Part shown: positions 34,081 through 41,489 of the stretch, one piece after another | Position numbering within the stretch: position 1 is the first letter of the stretch | How the letters are laid out: each line of letters starts with the position of its first letter | From: Methanobacteriota archaeon | GTDB lineage: Archaea; JAADCQ01; Methanopyri; Methanopyrales; Methanopyraceae | Reading direction: 5' to 3' | Assembly: GCA_027064305.1 (NCBI GenBank) | Contig: JAMOPY010000031.1 | Span: forward strand, 1-41,509 | Length of the DNA stretch: 41,509 bases | Translations under genes and position numbers: made by a program | The notes under the pieces: model-generated | The model's database searches: none | Told to the model about the DNA's origin: nothing | Seen by the model: the letters and a program-made list of their open reading frames with translations, nothing else

Positions 34081-35307
34081 CTAGACGACCCAACCGGTGC
34101 CCGCGCCCATGGCGGATAGCAAGATCTTTCCGACCCAAGGCTCCACCAGGGAGCCCAAGGCGAGGAGAGCAGGCCCGAGCACGCCCGGCCAGTACCGGTA
34201 GAACTCCGGCCCGAACTCCTCCACGGCCCGGCACAGCGAGCGCAGGGCCGCGGCGGGGAGAGGCGGCAGCAGGGCGCCCACGACGTTGACCGCGATCCTC
34301 AGCGCCACCCTGTCGAGACGGCGCAGCGCGCCGAGCCCGAGCTCCAGCCTGAGCTCGCGGCGATACATCGCCTCCGCCATTCCCCACCCGGCCCCGATCA
34401 CGATCGTACCGATCGCGCCGGGCCAGAGGGTCGAGGGGCCCCCGAGGAACATCCAGTTGATGAACCTCCTCATCAGCTCCTCCTTGAGCGGCTCCACGAC
34501 GATCCGATCGGCGAGCTCGACGCCCGTCTGGTAGTACTCCCAGACTCCGAGGGCGCGCAGCGCGGTCTTGACGACCAGGTCGTAGAGCCACGCGTAGGGG
34601 TTGAACGAGAGGTACAGCTGGAGCATGAACTGGGCGAGCTGGTAGAGGAAGCAGAGGGTCGCGCCCAGGACCAGCGCACCGGACACGATCCCGGGCACCA
34701 GGGCGACCCACTTCAGGGCCCCCGCCTTGGAGAGCCCGACCATCTCGGCCAGTTTCGTGGGCGAGGGGAGGATCCCGGAACTCTCGCGACCCGCCTGAGC
34801 GCGGGCCGCCTCGAGGAACGCGAGCGCCGGGACCGCCAGCGTCAAGATCCCCAAGGAGTGAAGGAGGTACGAGCCCAGGACGAGCCACGGGTGCAGGAGG
34901 CACCGGACCGCCCTCGCGCTCGCGAGCCCCGACCTCTCGAGGAGATCCCCCAGCCCCTGAGCCCGGGTGGAGAGCTGAAGGCACTCCCACCGGAGAAACG
35001 CCCGCTCGCCGCACTCCCGCAGCAGCTCCACGAGCTCGGCCAGCCGGGAATTGCACCGACGGAGGAACCCGGGGGAAGGGTGCGCAACCTCCAGCAGGAT
35101 CCTACCCTCGGTGGCGTCGTAGACCACCAGCCAGAGGCCCGGCTCATCCCCGAGCCTACCGGACCTCAGCCCGGAGAGCCTGGCGAGATCCTCGCGGGCG
35201 AGGTCAAGCAGCCTCCGAGCCTCCCCGGACGGCAGGGACTCGCGCCGGGTGGCGCCCGTGCGCAGGTCGCAGACGACCCGGTACGCGCCCGACCCATCCG
35301 AGCTCAC
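34081..35307 (-). CDS. Polytopic membrane protein with PrsW/CPBP-like protease motif
   Basis: The 408-residue product has a soluble N-terminal part (about 1-135), then about six to eight membrane segments (e.g. LVLGSYLLHSLGILTLAVPALAFL, ALVLGATLCFLYQLAQFML, AIGTIVIGAGWGMAEA). The sequence VEPLKEELMRRFINW (271-285) has the EExxxR core (E276, E277, R281) of CPBP-type intramembrane proteases, and GWGMAEAMYR further on resembles the second motif of PrsW. A His comparable to the third motif is not obvious. The GTG 35307 start lies inside the preceding gene with 104 bp overlap, so the true start may be further downstream. Protease function is inference from these motifs. Confidence 0.65.
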   Translation of the reverse strand: MSSDGSGAYRVVCDLRTGATRRESLPSGEARRLLDLAREDLARLSGLRSGRLGDEPGLWLVVYDATEGRILLEVAHPSPGFLRRCNSRLAELVELLRECGERAFLRWECLQLSTRAQGLGDLLERSGLASARAVRCLLHPWLVLGSYLLHSLGILTLAVPALAFLEAARAQAGRESSGILPSPTKLAEMVGLSKAGALKWVALVPGIVSGALVLGATLCFLYQLAQFMLQLYLSFNPYAWLYDLVVKTALRALGVWEYYQTGVELADRIVVEPLKEELMRRFINWMFLGGPSTLWPGAIGTIVIGAGWGMAEAMYRRELRLELGLGALRRLDRVALRIAVNVVGALLPPLPAAALRSLCRAVEEFGPEFYRYWPGVLGPALLALGSLVEPWVGKILLSAMGAGTGWVV

Positions 35308-35929
35308 CAGGTCGAAGGCGACGGTCTCCCCCCTCCACCCCCACCCGGACGAGCAGGTCCCAATCGCCCGCGAGGTCGACGACCGGGGCGAGCGTGGTCA
35401 CCCGCCGGGCGAGGTCCCCCAGGGCGGGAGAGGGGAAGTACGTGACGGGCTCGTACAACCGACCCCCGCGGACGAGGAGCACGGGGAGCTCGCGACCCCC
35501 ACGCACGGGCTCAACGGGCACGGCGCGAAGACCGCGCAAGCGGAGCACCAGGTACACGTGCCCGGGATCGAAGGCCACCCGATGCCGAACGAGCCCGTGC
35601 GGCGTCCGGTACTCGACGAGAGCCTCCTCCGGGGTGACCACCGCGCGGAACCCGCCCCCCGGAAACGGCCCGGCAAGGAGAACGAACTCGCACGCACCCG
35701 GGGCGAGCACGAACACGCGGTCAACGGGCCCACCCTGAAGCGCGTCCAGCCGCTCAACGACCCCGACCGTGGCCACCGGAACCGCCCTACCCAGCCCCTC
35801 CCTCTCCAACTTAACGGCCCGACTCACGACGTCGGGAACGAGCACGGTGACACCGAGGGCCGGAGAGACCACCACGACCGCGACCAGCACCAGGAGCGGG
35901 AGCACGGCGCCGGCCGCGCGGCCCCTCAT
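35204..35929 (-). CDS. Secreted protein paired with the PrsW/CPBP-like gene
   Basis: A 241-residue product from ATG 35929 starts with a signal peptide or anchor (MRGRAAGAVLPLLVLVAVVVVSPALG). The mature part is beta-rich (AVPVATVGVVERLD; DRVFVLAPGACEFVLLAGPF; RVAFDPGHVYLVLRLRG; ELPVLLVRGGRLYEPVTYFPS). The last 35 residues (ending RVPAVRGGSEAA) overlap the next gene and look poorly constrained. No family was recognised. Its promoter is clear at 35958-35972. It may be the substrate or partner of the membrane protein encoded after it; this is contextual inference. Confidence 0.65.
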   Translation of the reverse strand: MRGRAAGAVLPLLVLVAVVVVSPALGVTVLVPDVVSRAVKLEREGLGRAVPVATVGVVERLDALQGGPVDRVFVLAPGACEFVLLAGPFPGGGFRAVVTPEEALVEYRTPHGLVRHRVAFDPGHVYLVLRLRGLRAVPVEPVRGGRELPVLLVRGGRLYEPVTYFPSPALGDLARRVTTLAPVVDLAGDWDLLVRVGVEGGDRRLRPGELGWVGRVPGRLRPAHGRHPARVPAVRGGSEAA

Positions 35930-35957
35930 CCCCGGCCCCCATCACTCCGGAGACTCA

Positions 35958-35972
35958 TAACTCCTTAAATAT
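35958..35972 (-). promoter_or_regulatory. TATA box for the 35.9-kb secreted protein gene
   Basis: On the minus strand GATATTTAAGGAG is a near-ideal archaeal TATA element, about 35 bases upstream of ATG 35929. The sequence beside it (ATCGATCGAT region, 35970-35980) is AT-richer than the surroundings. Confidence 0.6.
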
Positions 35973-36007
35973 CGATCGACTCCCCCGGCGCCCGGGGACC
36001 CGAAGTC

Positions 36008-36604
36008 TCAATCCCCATGCCTGAGTTTCCACCGTTCGAGCTCCCAGAGCACGTCCCGCACCCACTCACCATCCCGAGTCTTATGCAAGAGGAGTTTCCG
36101 AAGCACCCGATCCGCGAACCACGCCGGCCACGGTCCCAGCACGGACCGAGCGAACCCCGGCGCCCGCTCCAGCAATTTCTTGAGCCTGGTCGAGCCCGAG
36201 GGTTGAAGCTCGAACGCCAACGAGAGCACCCGAGCCACCCGCTTGTGGCTAACATCCCCACTCGAAGCCTCCTCCACCAGCTTCTCTAAGGCGGCCCGCA
36301 GGTGCCGGACCGCGAGTCGGGCCAGCCGCAGCACGAACTCTTCGGATTGCTCCTCCAACCACCGCACGAAGCTCACGCTCTCGTTCTCCTTCCCCAGGTA
36401 GAAGACTCGGGGCAGATCAAACCCCTTGCTCCGCACGCGCTTGAGGTAGGCCACGTAGTACGGCCCGTAGGTCCGACCGCCAATCCGCCGGTACGTGGGC
36501 TTTAGCTCCGGCTTAACCTCACGACGGTAGACCTCTCGGAGCACGCGCAGGACGCGGATACGCTCGACCGGGTCTTGGGGGATGGGCACGCCCTCCCAGG
36601 TCAC
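36008..36604 (-). CDS. Protein of unknown function, possibly mobile-element related
   Basis: A 198-residue basic, helical protein from GTG 36604. The segment YRRIGGRTYGPYYVAYLKRVRSKGFDLPRVFYLGKEN (about 43-79) resembles the short 'G..YGPYYY......YLG' motif common in small proteins of archaeal and phage mobile elements. The rest is helical, with many Arg and Leu (VRHLRAALEKLVEEASSGDVSHKRVARVLSLAFEL). The 1.1-kb array gap lies directly upstream. A DNA-binding role acting on that array would be attractive but is speculation. Confidence 0.6.
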   Translation of the reverse strand: MTWEGVPIPQDPVERIRVLRVLREVYRREVKPELKPTYRRIGGRTYGPYYVAYLKRVRSKGFDLPRVFYLGKENESVSFVRWLEEQSEEFVLRLARLAVRHLRAALEKLVEEASSGDVSHKRVARVLSLAFELQPSGSTRLKKLLERAPGFARSVLGPWPAWFADRVLRKLLLHKTRDGEWVRDVLWELERWKLRHGD

Positions 36605-37742
36605 GGCCCCGGCCCCCTCACGGGCTCGCCCACACCATTGTAATCACCCCGGAGCTTAAAAAAGTTCCGCCTCCCGACGGGCCCCGGACGCGGGGCCGAG
36701 CACCGGTCACCTGACCCTCCGCCATCCCGCCCCCACCGACACGCCGCTCCCGGGCACCCGTAACCCCCGGCACCCACCCTCGCGCCACCACCCGACCCTT
36801 TCCATTGTAACCACCGGGGAGAAGACCCGAACGACCGCACCACCGCCCGCCCGAGACCACCCAATGACGGCGTGGACGTGGGTGCCTACGGCCCGCGCCC
36901 CATCGGCTCCGGACCCTCACACCTCGATAGAGGCACCCGTAGTGACCCGCCCCACGGCATCGCCGCCTTCCCATTGTAATCACCCAAAGAAGGGCCGGCC
37001 CATCTCAGGCGCACCCTCTCTCACCGCCCTGCACGCCCACGGTCCCTTGCGATTACAATGGACGGGAGCCGCCCCCGCCGGAGGCCGGGATCCCGCACCC
37101 CCGGCTCCCAGCGTGACCACCCGGTCCCGACGCACGGCACCCCGGTCACGACCCTCGACCCCGCGACCGAGTACCCGTACCGCACCGGGGGCCGCGGGAC
37201 CCTCCTCCTCACCGCGGTCGACCCGTCGACACCCACGAAACGTCCCGCCGGGATGGACCCGACGACGGTCACCGCGACCCGCGCCCACTGGGGTGGGGCT
37301 GGAGACCACCCCAACCGGGTCGGCGGCTCGCCCCTGCCGGTGGGCCCGTGGGAGCGGGCACCCTCCGGCCGGCGCGGGTCACCGGGTCGGGCATCCTCCT
37401 CCGCCCGCATCCCATTGTAATCACCGTGAAGAAGGCCCCCAAAACGCCGGTGTAGGACCCCACCGGCGCACCCAACCTTCCCGCCCTTCGCGCCCTATCC
37501 CTCGTGATTACAATAGGAAGGGTCGGCCCACACCCGGGGCCGGGGTAGGACCCCCACACACGATCCCGCGCCCGCCCGAACCCGCCCCGCCGAGTCGTCG
37601 CCCGGCGGGCTCGCCTCGGCGTCGTTGGGCCCTCCCTCCTTCGATTACAATAGAAGGGGGCCGCCCCCACCCGAGGCCGGGGCGCGACCCATTCCCAACA
37701 CTTAACTCCCGCCGCCTCACCGTTCCCCCGGGGGTCGCGCGC
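36605..37742. repeat. 1.1-kb gene-free gap with seven CCATTGTAATC motifs
   Basis: No believable gene. The motif CCATTGTAATCACC or close variants occurs on the plus strand at 36635, 36802, 36971 and 37412 and on the minus strand at 37049-37061, 37504-37517 and 37643-37654. The first three are about 167-169 bp apart. Copies at 36971 and 37049, and at 37412 and 37504, form inverted pairs. The three minus-strand copies share about 45 further bases (a GGGCCGCCC-like then GGCCGGGG-rich stretch). Function is unknown; the core is strikingly AT-rich against very GC-rich surroundings. Confidence 0.75.
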
Positions 37743-38492
37743 GTGAGGTGGGCGCTCCCCCTGACGCTCGCGATCGTCGTCCTCACCCTCCCCACGACCT
37801 CCCACAGCGCCCCGCCCTGGGTGAACCCGGAGGAGCCGGAGCCGGCCCCGCCGACCGACGCGCCCGAGCTGACGCTCACCCCGGACCAGCTGCGGAAGCT
37901 CGAGGATCTGGGCGTCCCGGTGATCTACCTCAACGGGCGGCCGGCGGTCAAGATCCGGCTCGCCCGGGTGAACGCGCCGGAGATCTTCCACCCACGGGAC
38001 GAGCGGGAGCGCGAGCTGGGCCTCCGGGCCAAGCGGTTCGTCGAGGAGCAGGTCCGGCGGGCCGGCGGCTGGGTACGGTGCCGGGCCTACGGGCTCGGTA
38101 AGTACCGGCGGATCATCGCGGACGTGTACCCGGACGACGAGGACGTGACGCTCGCGGAGCTCCTCGTCGAGCACGGGCTCGCCGAGTGGCGGCGGTACCC
38201 CAAGCCCGACCCGCTGCCCGACTGGTTCCCGCGGGAGTTTCGGGCCCGCGTGGCCCGGGTCGTGGACGGGGACACCCTCTACGTCTACGTCCGGGTCCGC
38301 GAGCACCCCGCCGGTCAGCCGGCCGCCGAGACCCACCGCCGGACCGCCGAGTCCACCGAAACCGCCACCGAGACCGGCCGGGAGGTCGTCATCGGCCGGT
38401 ACCGCACCGGGGTCCCCGCCGCGACCGTCGGCGTCGCCGCCCTCCTCGCGGGGCTGGGACTCGCCCTCCTGACCCTCGCCCGCCGATCCTAA
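37743..38492 (+). CDS. Surface-anchored nuclease-like protein with circularly permuted SNase motifs
   Basis: The 249-residue protein has a signal peptide (MRWALPLTLAIVVLTLPTTSHS), a Pro-rich spacer, an SNase-like domain (about 55-188) and a C-terminal membrane segment (VGVAALLAGLGLALLTLARR). SNase motifs are all present but in altered order. VIYLNGRPAVKIRLARVNAPE comes first (Arg72 and Glu80 matching Arg35 and Glu43 of staphylococcal nuclease; the Asp40 position is Asn77). Then come ELGLRAKRFVEEQV and KYRRIIADVY...LLVEHGLAEW (Arg123 matching Arg87). Only then, at the end, comes ARVARVVDGDTLYVYV with Asp175 and Asp177, which normally opens the domain. Activity is plausible but the Asn77 change may weaken calcium binding. 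Confidence 0.75.
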   Translation: MRWALPLTLAIVVLTLPTTSHSAPPWVNPEEPEPAPPTDAPELTLTPDQLRKLEDLGVPVIYLNGRPAVKIRLARVNAPEIFHPRDERERELGLRAKRFVEEQVRRAGGWVRCRAYGLGKYRRIIADVYPDDEDVTLAELLVEHGLAEWRRYPKPDPLPDWFPREFRARVARVVDGDTLYVYVRVREHPAGQPAAETHRRTAESTETATETGREVVIGRYRTGVPAATVGVAALLAGLGLALLTLARRS

Positions 38493-38515
38493 GCCCCGAC
38501 CCGGGGGCCTCCCAC

Positions 38516-39502
38516 TTGCGGTTCCTCCCCGAGGACGCGGTCGAGCGGCTCCTCGACCCCCGGGAGGTCGTGGAGGTCGTCGAGGAGGCGTTCCGGTGCA
38601 AGCCGGAGAGCGTCCTGCCGGCCAAGACCCTCATCGACCTCGGCGACGGCGACTTCCGCACCATGCCCGCCTACTGCCCGGACCTCGGCGCCGCCGGCGT
38701 CAAGATCGTCAACTCGCACCCGCGGAACCCCGAGCGCCACGGCCTCCCCGCCGTCATGGCCGTCCTCGTCCTCCTCGACCCCGAGACCGGCCGACCCACC
38801 TGCGCCCTGGGCGCCACCACCCTCACCGCCCTCCGCACCGGCGCCGTCTGCGCCGTCGCCACCAAACACCTCGCCGACGACCCCCGCACCCTCGGGATCG
38901 TCGGGACCGGCGTCCAGGGCCGCCACCAGACCCTCGTCCACGCCGAGGTCTTCCCCATCGAGCGCGTCCTGGCGTACGACGCCTCGAAAAAGGCCCTCCG
39001 AGACTTCCGCCGCTGGGCCGAGCGCGAGCTCGGGCTCGACGTGACCGAGCTCAGCGAACCCACGTTCGACCGCGCCGACGTCATCATCACCTGCACCCCC
39101 GGCCGGGAGATCGTCCTCAACCCCGACGACGTCCCCGAACGATGCCTGATCAACGCCGTCGGCGCCGACGCCCCCGAGAAGCGCGAGCTCGACGACCGCC
39201 TCCTCCTCAACGCGACCATCGTCGTCGACGACCGCGACCAGTGCGCCGAGGCCGGCGAGGTCAGCGACCTCGTACGGGACGGCCGCCTCGACAAGGACGA
39301 CCTCATCGAGCTCGCCGAGATCGTCCGCGGAGAGACCGAGGTGAACGACGACCTCGTGATCTTCGACACGACCGGCATCGCCCTCGCGGACGTGGCCGTC
39401 GGCGCCCACGTCGCCGAAAAGGCCGAACGACTCGGCGTCGGGATCGAGATCGAACCCTTCGAACTCCCCTGGACCGAACACACCCGAACCCCGGCCCGAT
39501 GA
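38516..39502 (+). CDS. Alanine dehydrogenase / ornithine cyclodeaminase family enzyme
   Basis: The 328-residue product belongs to the mu-crystallin/OCD family. Features are VLPAKTLIDLGDGDFRTMPAY near residues 33-53 (a Lys at 37 in the substrate pocket), VNSHPRNPERHGLPAVMAVLVLLD, ATTLTALRTGAVCAVATKHLA and the NAD-binding loop GIVGTGVQGRHQ (about 127-138). The catalytic Asp may lie in INAVGADAPEKREL. Archaeal members are often alanine dehydrogenases, but cyclodeaminase or related amino acid reductases cannot be excluded. The start is TTG 38516. The first 60 bases use G-ending codons and the rest C-ending ones, a codon shift inside the gene. Confidence 0.83.
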   Translation: MRFLPEDAVERLLDPREVVEVVEEAFRCKPESVLPAKTLIDLGDGDFRTMPAYCPDLGAAGVKIVNSHPRNPERHGLPAVMAVLVLLDPETGRPTCALGATTLTALRTGAVCAVATKHLADDPRTLGIVGTGVQGRHQTLVHAEVFPIERVLAYDASKKALRDFRRWAERELGLDVTELSEPTFDRADVIITCTPGREIVLNPDDVPERCLINAVGADAPEKRELDDRLLLNATIVVDDRDQCAEAGEVSDLVRDGRLDKDDLIELAEIVRGETEVNDDLVIFDTTGIALADVAVGAHVAEKAERLGVGIEIEPFELPWTEHTRTPAR

Positions 39503-39584
39503 GGACCTAATCGGCCGACTGACCGATGATGACCCAGGCCGCCACCGAGGGCCCCGAGACGAGTCGGGCCCCACCACCGAGAAC

Positions 39585-39601
39585 GTTATAATCCTCGTAA
39601 C
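39585..39601. repeat. Dyad GTTAT-AATCCTC-GTAAC
   Basis: Same 5-7-5 layout as the dyad before nrpR; only one arm base differs (GTTAT). The following GATGGGCAGCTCGG also resembles GATGAGGGAGCTCG after the nrpR dyad. Confidence 0.55.
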
Positions 39602-39795
39602 GATGGGCAGCTCGGATACCGCTAGGATTCCTTACCAAAGGGACAACCCGGCCCGACCGGCTTCCGACCTCTAAAGCCCTCCCTGCGGATCAACGCCGCC
39701 CGCCGACCCGCGCAACCAACTTATGCGATGAGCTCGCTGACACGTTCTGGACAGCGTGCGACGAGGCGGCAGGCGCCGCCCCCGCCTCCACCGAA

Positions 39796-39816
39796 TCGTT
39801 ACGCATCCCACAACGA
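39796..39816. repeat. Degenerate dyad ATCGTTAC-GCATCCC-ACAACGAT
   Basis: Outer arms ATCGTT and AACGAT are perfect, with the inner AC/AC positions broken; spacing equals that of the other copies. Flanks GCCTCCACC and GGGTGGGGC also pair, giving a longer imperfect hairpin. Confidence 0.45.
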
Positions 39817-40052
39817 TCACGGGTGGGGCCGCGCCGGGGTCCCAGCCGGCCTCCGCCAGCATCGAGCGCGAGGAGGCGGCCCCCAGCGTCGCTCCCTGAA
39901 AAACCTCCTCAGTGACTCATCAGCGGGAGCGTGATCCCGCGACATCGTTCAGGCAGTTGAGCGCACCCACCAGCGCCCCACGGCGAGCCCGCACCCTCAC
40001 GTACCCGTCCAGGAAGCTTCGCAGCCGTCCCAGAGGCGTGCGCAACCGCCTG

Positions 40053-40355
40053 TCAGTCCACCGCGAAGACGCGTCGGAGCGCATCCCGGACCGCCCTCAG
40101 GCTCTCCCTCTCGGGCCTCGCCCTGTCCAGCACCTCACCGGCCACCGCCGGGGCCAGGGCGCTCGCGTACTCACGGAGCCACCTCACGTCCCTCTCGTAG
40201 TCCTCGACCCCGGAGCACCTCGCCAGCTTCACGGCCCGCCTGACCGCCGCGTGCGAGGGGTACCAGGCGCAGATCGACGCCCAGATCAGCGCCATCGCCG
40301 CCTCAAAGCACCGCGTCACGTCGACGAGGGCATCACCCTCGAGCCTCCAGGCCAC
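40053..40355 (-). CDS. Small helical protein downstream of a CARF-like gene
   Basis: A 100-residue product from GTG 40355, overlapping the previous gene by 40 bases. It is helical (DVTRCFEAAMALIWASICAWYPSHAAVRRAVKLARC) and ends in an Arg/Glu-rich helix (EVLDRARPERESLRAVRDALRRVFAV). There is no clear R-x4-H motif of HEPN nucleases, although its size and context invite that comparison. Function is unknown. Confidence 0.5.
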   Translation of the reverse strand: MAWRLEGDALVDVTRCFEAAMALIWASICAWYPSHAAVRRAVKLARCSGVEDYERDVRWLREYASALAPAVAGEVLDRARPERESLRAVRDALRRVFAVD

Positions 40356-40774
40356 GAACCGGGGCCGGGCTCCCCCTCAACCCCCAGGGATGGCACCTCC
40401 AAGACCGCGATCCCGGTTAGGATCCCCAGAATTTCCAGCCCGGCCCCCGAGACGTCCACGCACAGGCACTCAGACTCCCGCGCCGCCCTCACGATCACGT
40501 CGGACGCGTCCAACACGGCCTCCGGACCGCTACCCAACTCCACCCTCTTCACCCGCTCCAAGCCCAGATCCCGCAGCGCCCGCAGGACCCCGGTCCCGTG
40601 ACCCTTCTCCCGGAGGCAGACCACGACCCGTCCCTTTTCGACCTCGGCGAGCTCCTCCAGCACCCCCAAAACACCGCCAATGGCCTCGATCCCCAGCCGC
40701 TCAACCTCCACGCTGGCCTCCCTCAACCACTCCTCCAGTCGGGAGGAGGGTGGAAACAGGACGGCGGTCCACAA
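40316..40774 (-). CDS. CARF-like Rossmann protein
   Basis: The 152-residue product from TTG 40774 looks like a Rossmann-like sensor: an N-terminal strand (WTAVLFPPS), RVVVCLREKGHGTGVLRALRDLG, and the segment CLCVDVSGAGLEILGILTGIAVLEV (about 104-127). The last recalls the DVSGGTK-type strand-loop-helix of CARF domains that bind cyclic oligonucleotides. The canonical Lys is missing and no effector domain is present. No CRISPR array or cas gene is visible here. The promoter AGTATAAGG on the minus strand is at 40808-40818. This call is tentative. Confidence 0.5.
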   Translation of the reverse strand: MWTAVLFPPSSRLEEWLREASVEVERLGIEAIGGVLGVLEELAEVEKGRVVVCLREKGHGTGVLRALRDLGLERVKRVELGSGPEAVLDASDVIVRAARESECLCVDVSGAGLEILGILTGIAVLEVPSLGVEGEPGPGSWPGGSRVMPSST

Positions 40775-40807
40775 GCTTGCGTCCCCGGGGATACCGCCCG
40801 CTAACTA

Positions 40808-40818
40808 TCCTTATACTT
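40808..40818 (-). promoter_or_regulatory. TATA element for the CARF-like pair
   Basis: The minus strand reads GGAAGTATAAGGA about 40 bases before TTG 40774, a good distance for an archaeal TATA box. No other AT-rich stretch is close. Confidence 0.5.
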
Positions 40819-41023
40819 CCTCACAACCACCCCGGCCCACCACCCACCGAACGGCGGTGAGCCGGCCGCGGATGGGTCAGGAACCCGCTCCCCTCCCCCG
40901 GCTGAGGGCTCCGGAGCGTGTTCTCAGCCCTCGATAGGGGGCCGGCTACCGCCCGGTACCCCCGAGGTACCTGTGACCGCCCACGCGGTAATCAACAACC
41001 CCGGCCCCGCCCGACCCTCAATC

Positions 41024-41040
41024 GTTATGGATACCGTAAC
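41024..41040. repeat. Dyad GTTAT-GGATACC-GTAAC
   Basis: Another copy with 5-7-5 spacing; flanks TC and GA extend the arms to seven bases with one mismatch (TCGTTAT versus GTAACGA). Confidence 0.55.
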
Positions 41041-41489
41041 GACCACCGACGAAGCCGGCCTCCCTCCCGGAAGCTCACCCGCGCCACACCTCCCCGGGCC
41101 CAGCTCCGACCGCCGCGACGTGGCCGGTCACCACGCTACCCCGTCACCGCCAGACCGACGCGGTCGATACGACCGAGGGTCACCGGGGAAAGCGTGGCTA
41201 CACGGGACCGACCCGGCGGGTCCCCGGGTGGGAGGCACCTACCTCGCGTGCGACGAGTCGCCGGGCGCTCCGGGGAGGGAGTTGAGGGGAAGCCTCCCGA
41301 CATCCCAGCGAAGCCCCAACGTCGGCGCGGCCCCCGACCGGCCACATCTCCGATCCATCGTTGGAAAGGGGAGGAGCCCGGTCGCCCACCTCGTGGGAAC
41401 CGCTCCGTAGGGGGCCTGACCACCAACGGCGCGCGACCCGGCTCCCGACGTCAGGTGGCGACCGACCACAACCACAGGCAGGGGAAAGG

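Larger units (their letters stand above)
39503..40052. other. Gene-free gap between convergent genes, with two dyads
   Basis: About 550 bp without a credible gene; a 23-codon frame starts at ATG 39603 directly after a dyad but shows nothing recognisable. The dyads at 39585-39601 and 39798-39814 are described separately. No tRNA-like structure was found. Confidence 0.55.
40775..41489. other. Gene-free gap with one dyad
   Basis: About 700 bp. Open frames on both strands give low-complexity Arg/Pro/Gly-rich products without the usual acidic character, so I read it as non-coding. It contains the dyad at 41024-41040 and the TATA element of the CARF-like pair. Confidence 0.5.

Noticed and set aside
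33752-34289. Plus-strand open frames over the 33.5-34.3 kb gap
   Set aside because: Their products are Arg/Pro/Ser-rich without recognisable motifs, and one runs antisense into the membrane-protein gene.
36605-37742. CRISPR array
   Set aside because: The repeated core is short, copies lie in both orientations, and spacing runs from about 78 to over 400 bp, so there is no regular repeat-spacer pattern.
36864-37742. Long upstream extension of the SNase-like gene
   Set aside because: It would add about 290 Arg/Pro/Thr-rich residues across the repeat array; the signal peptide at GTG 37743 is the natural start.
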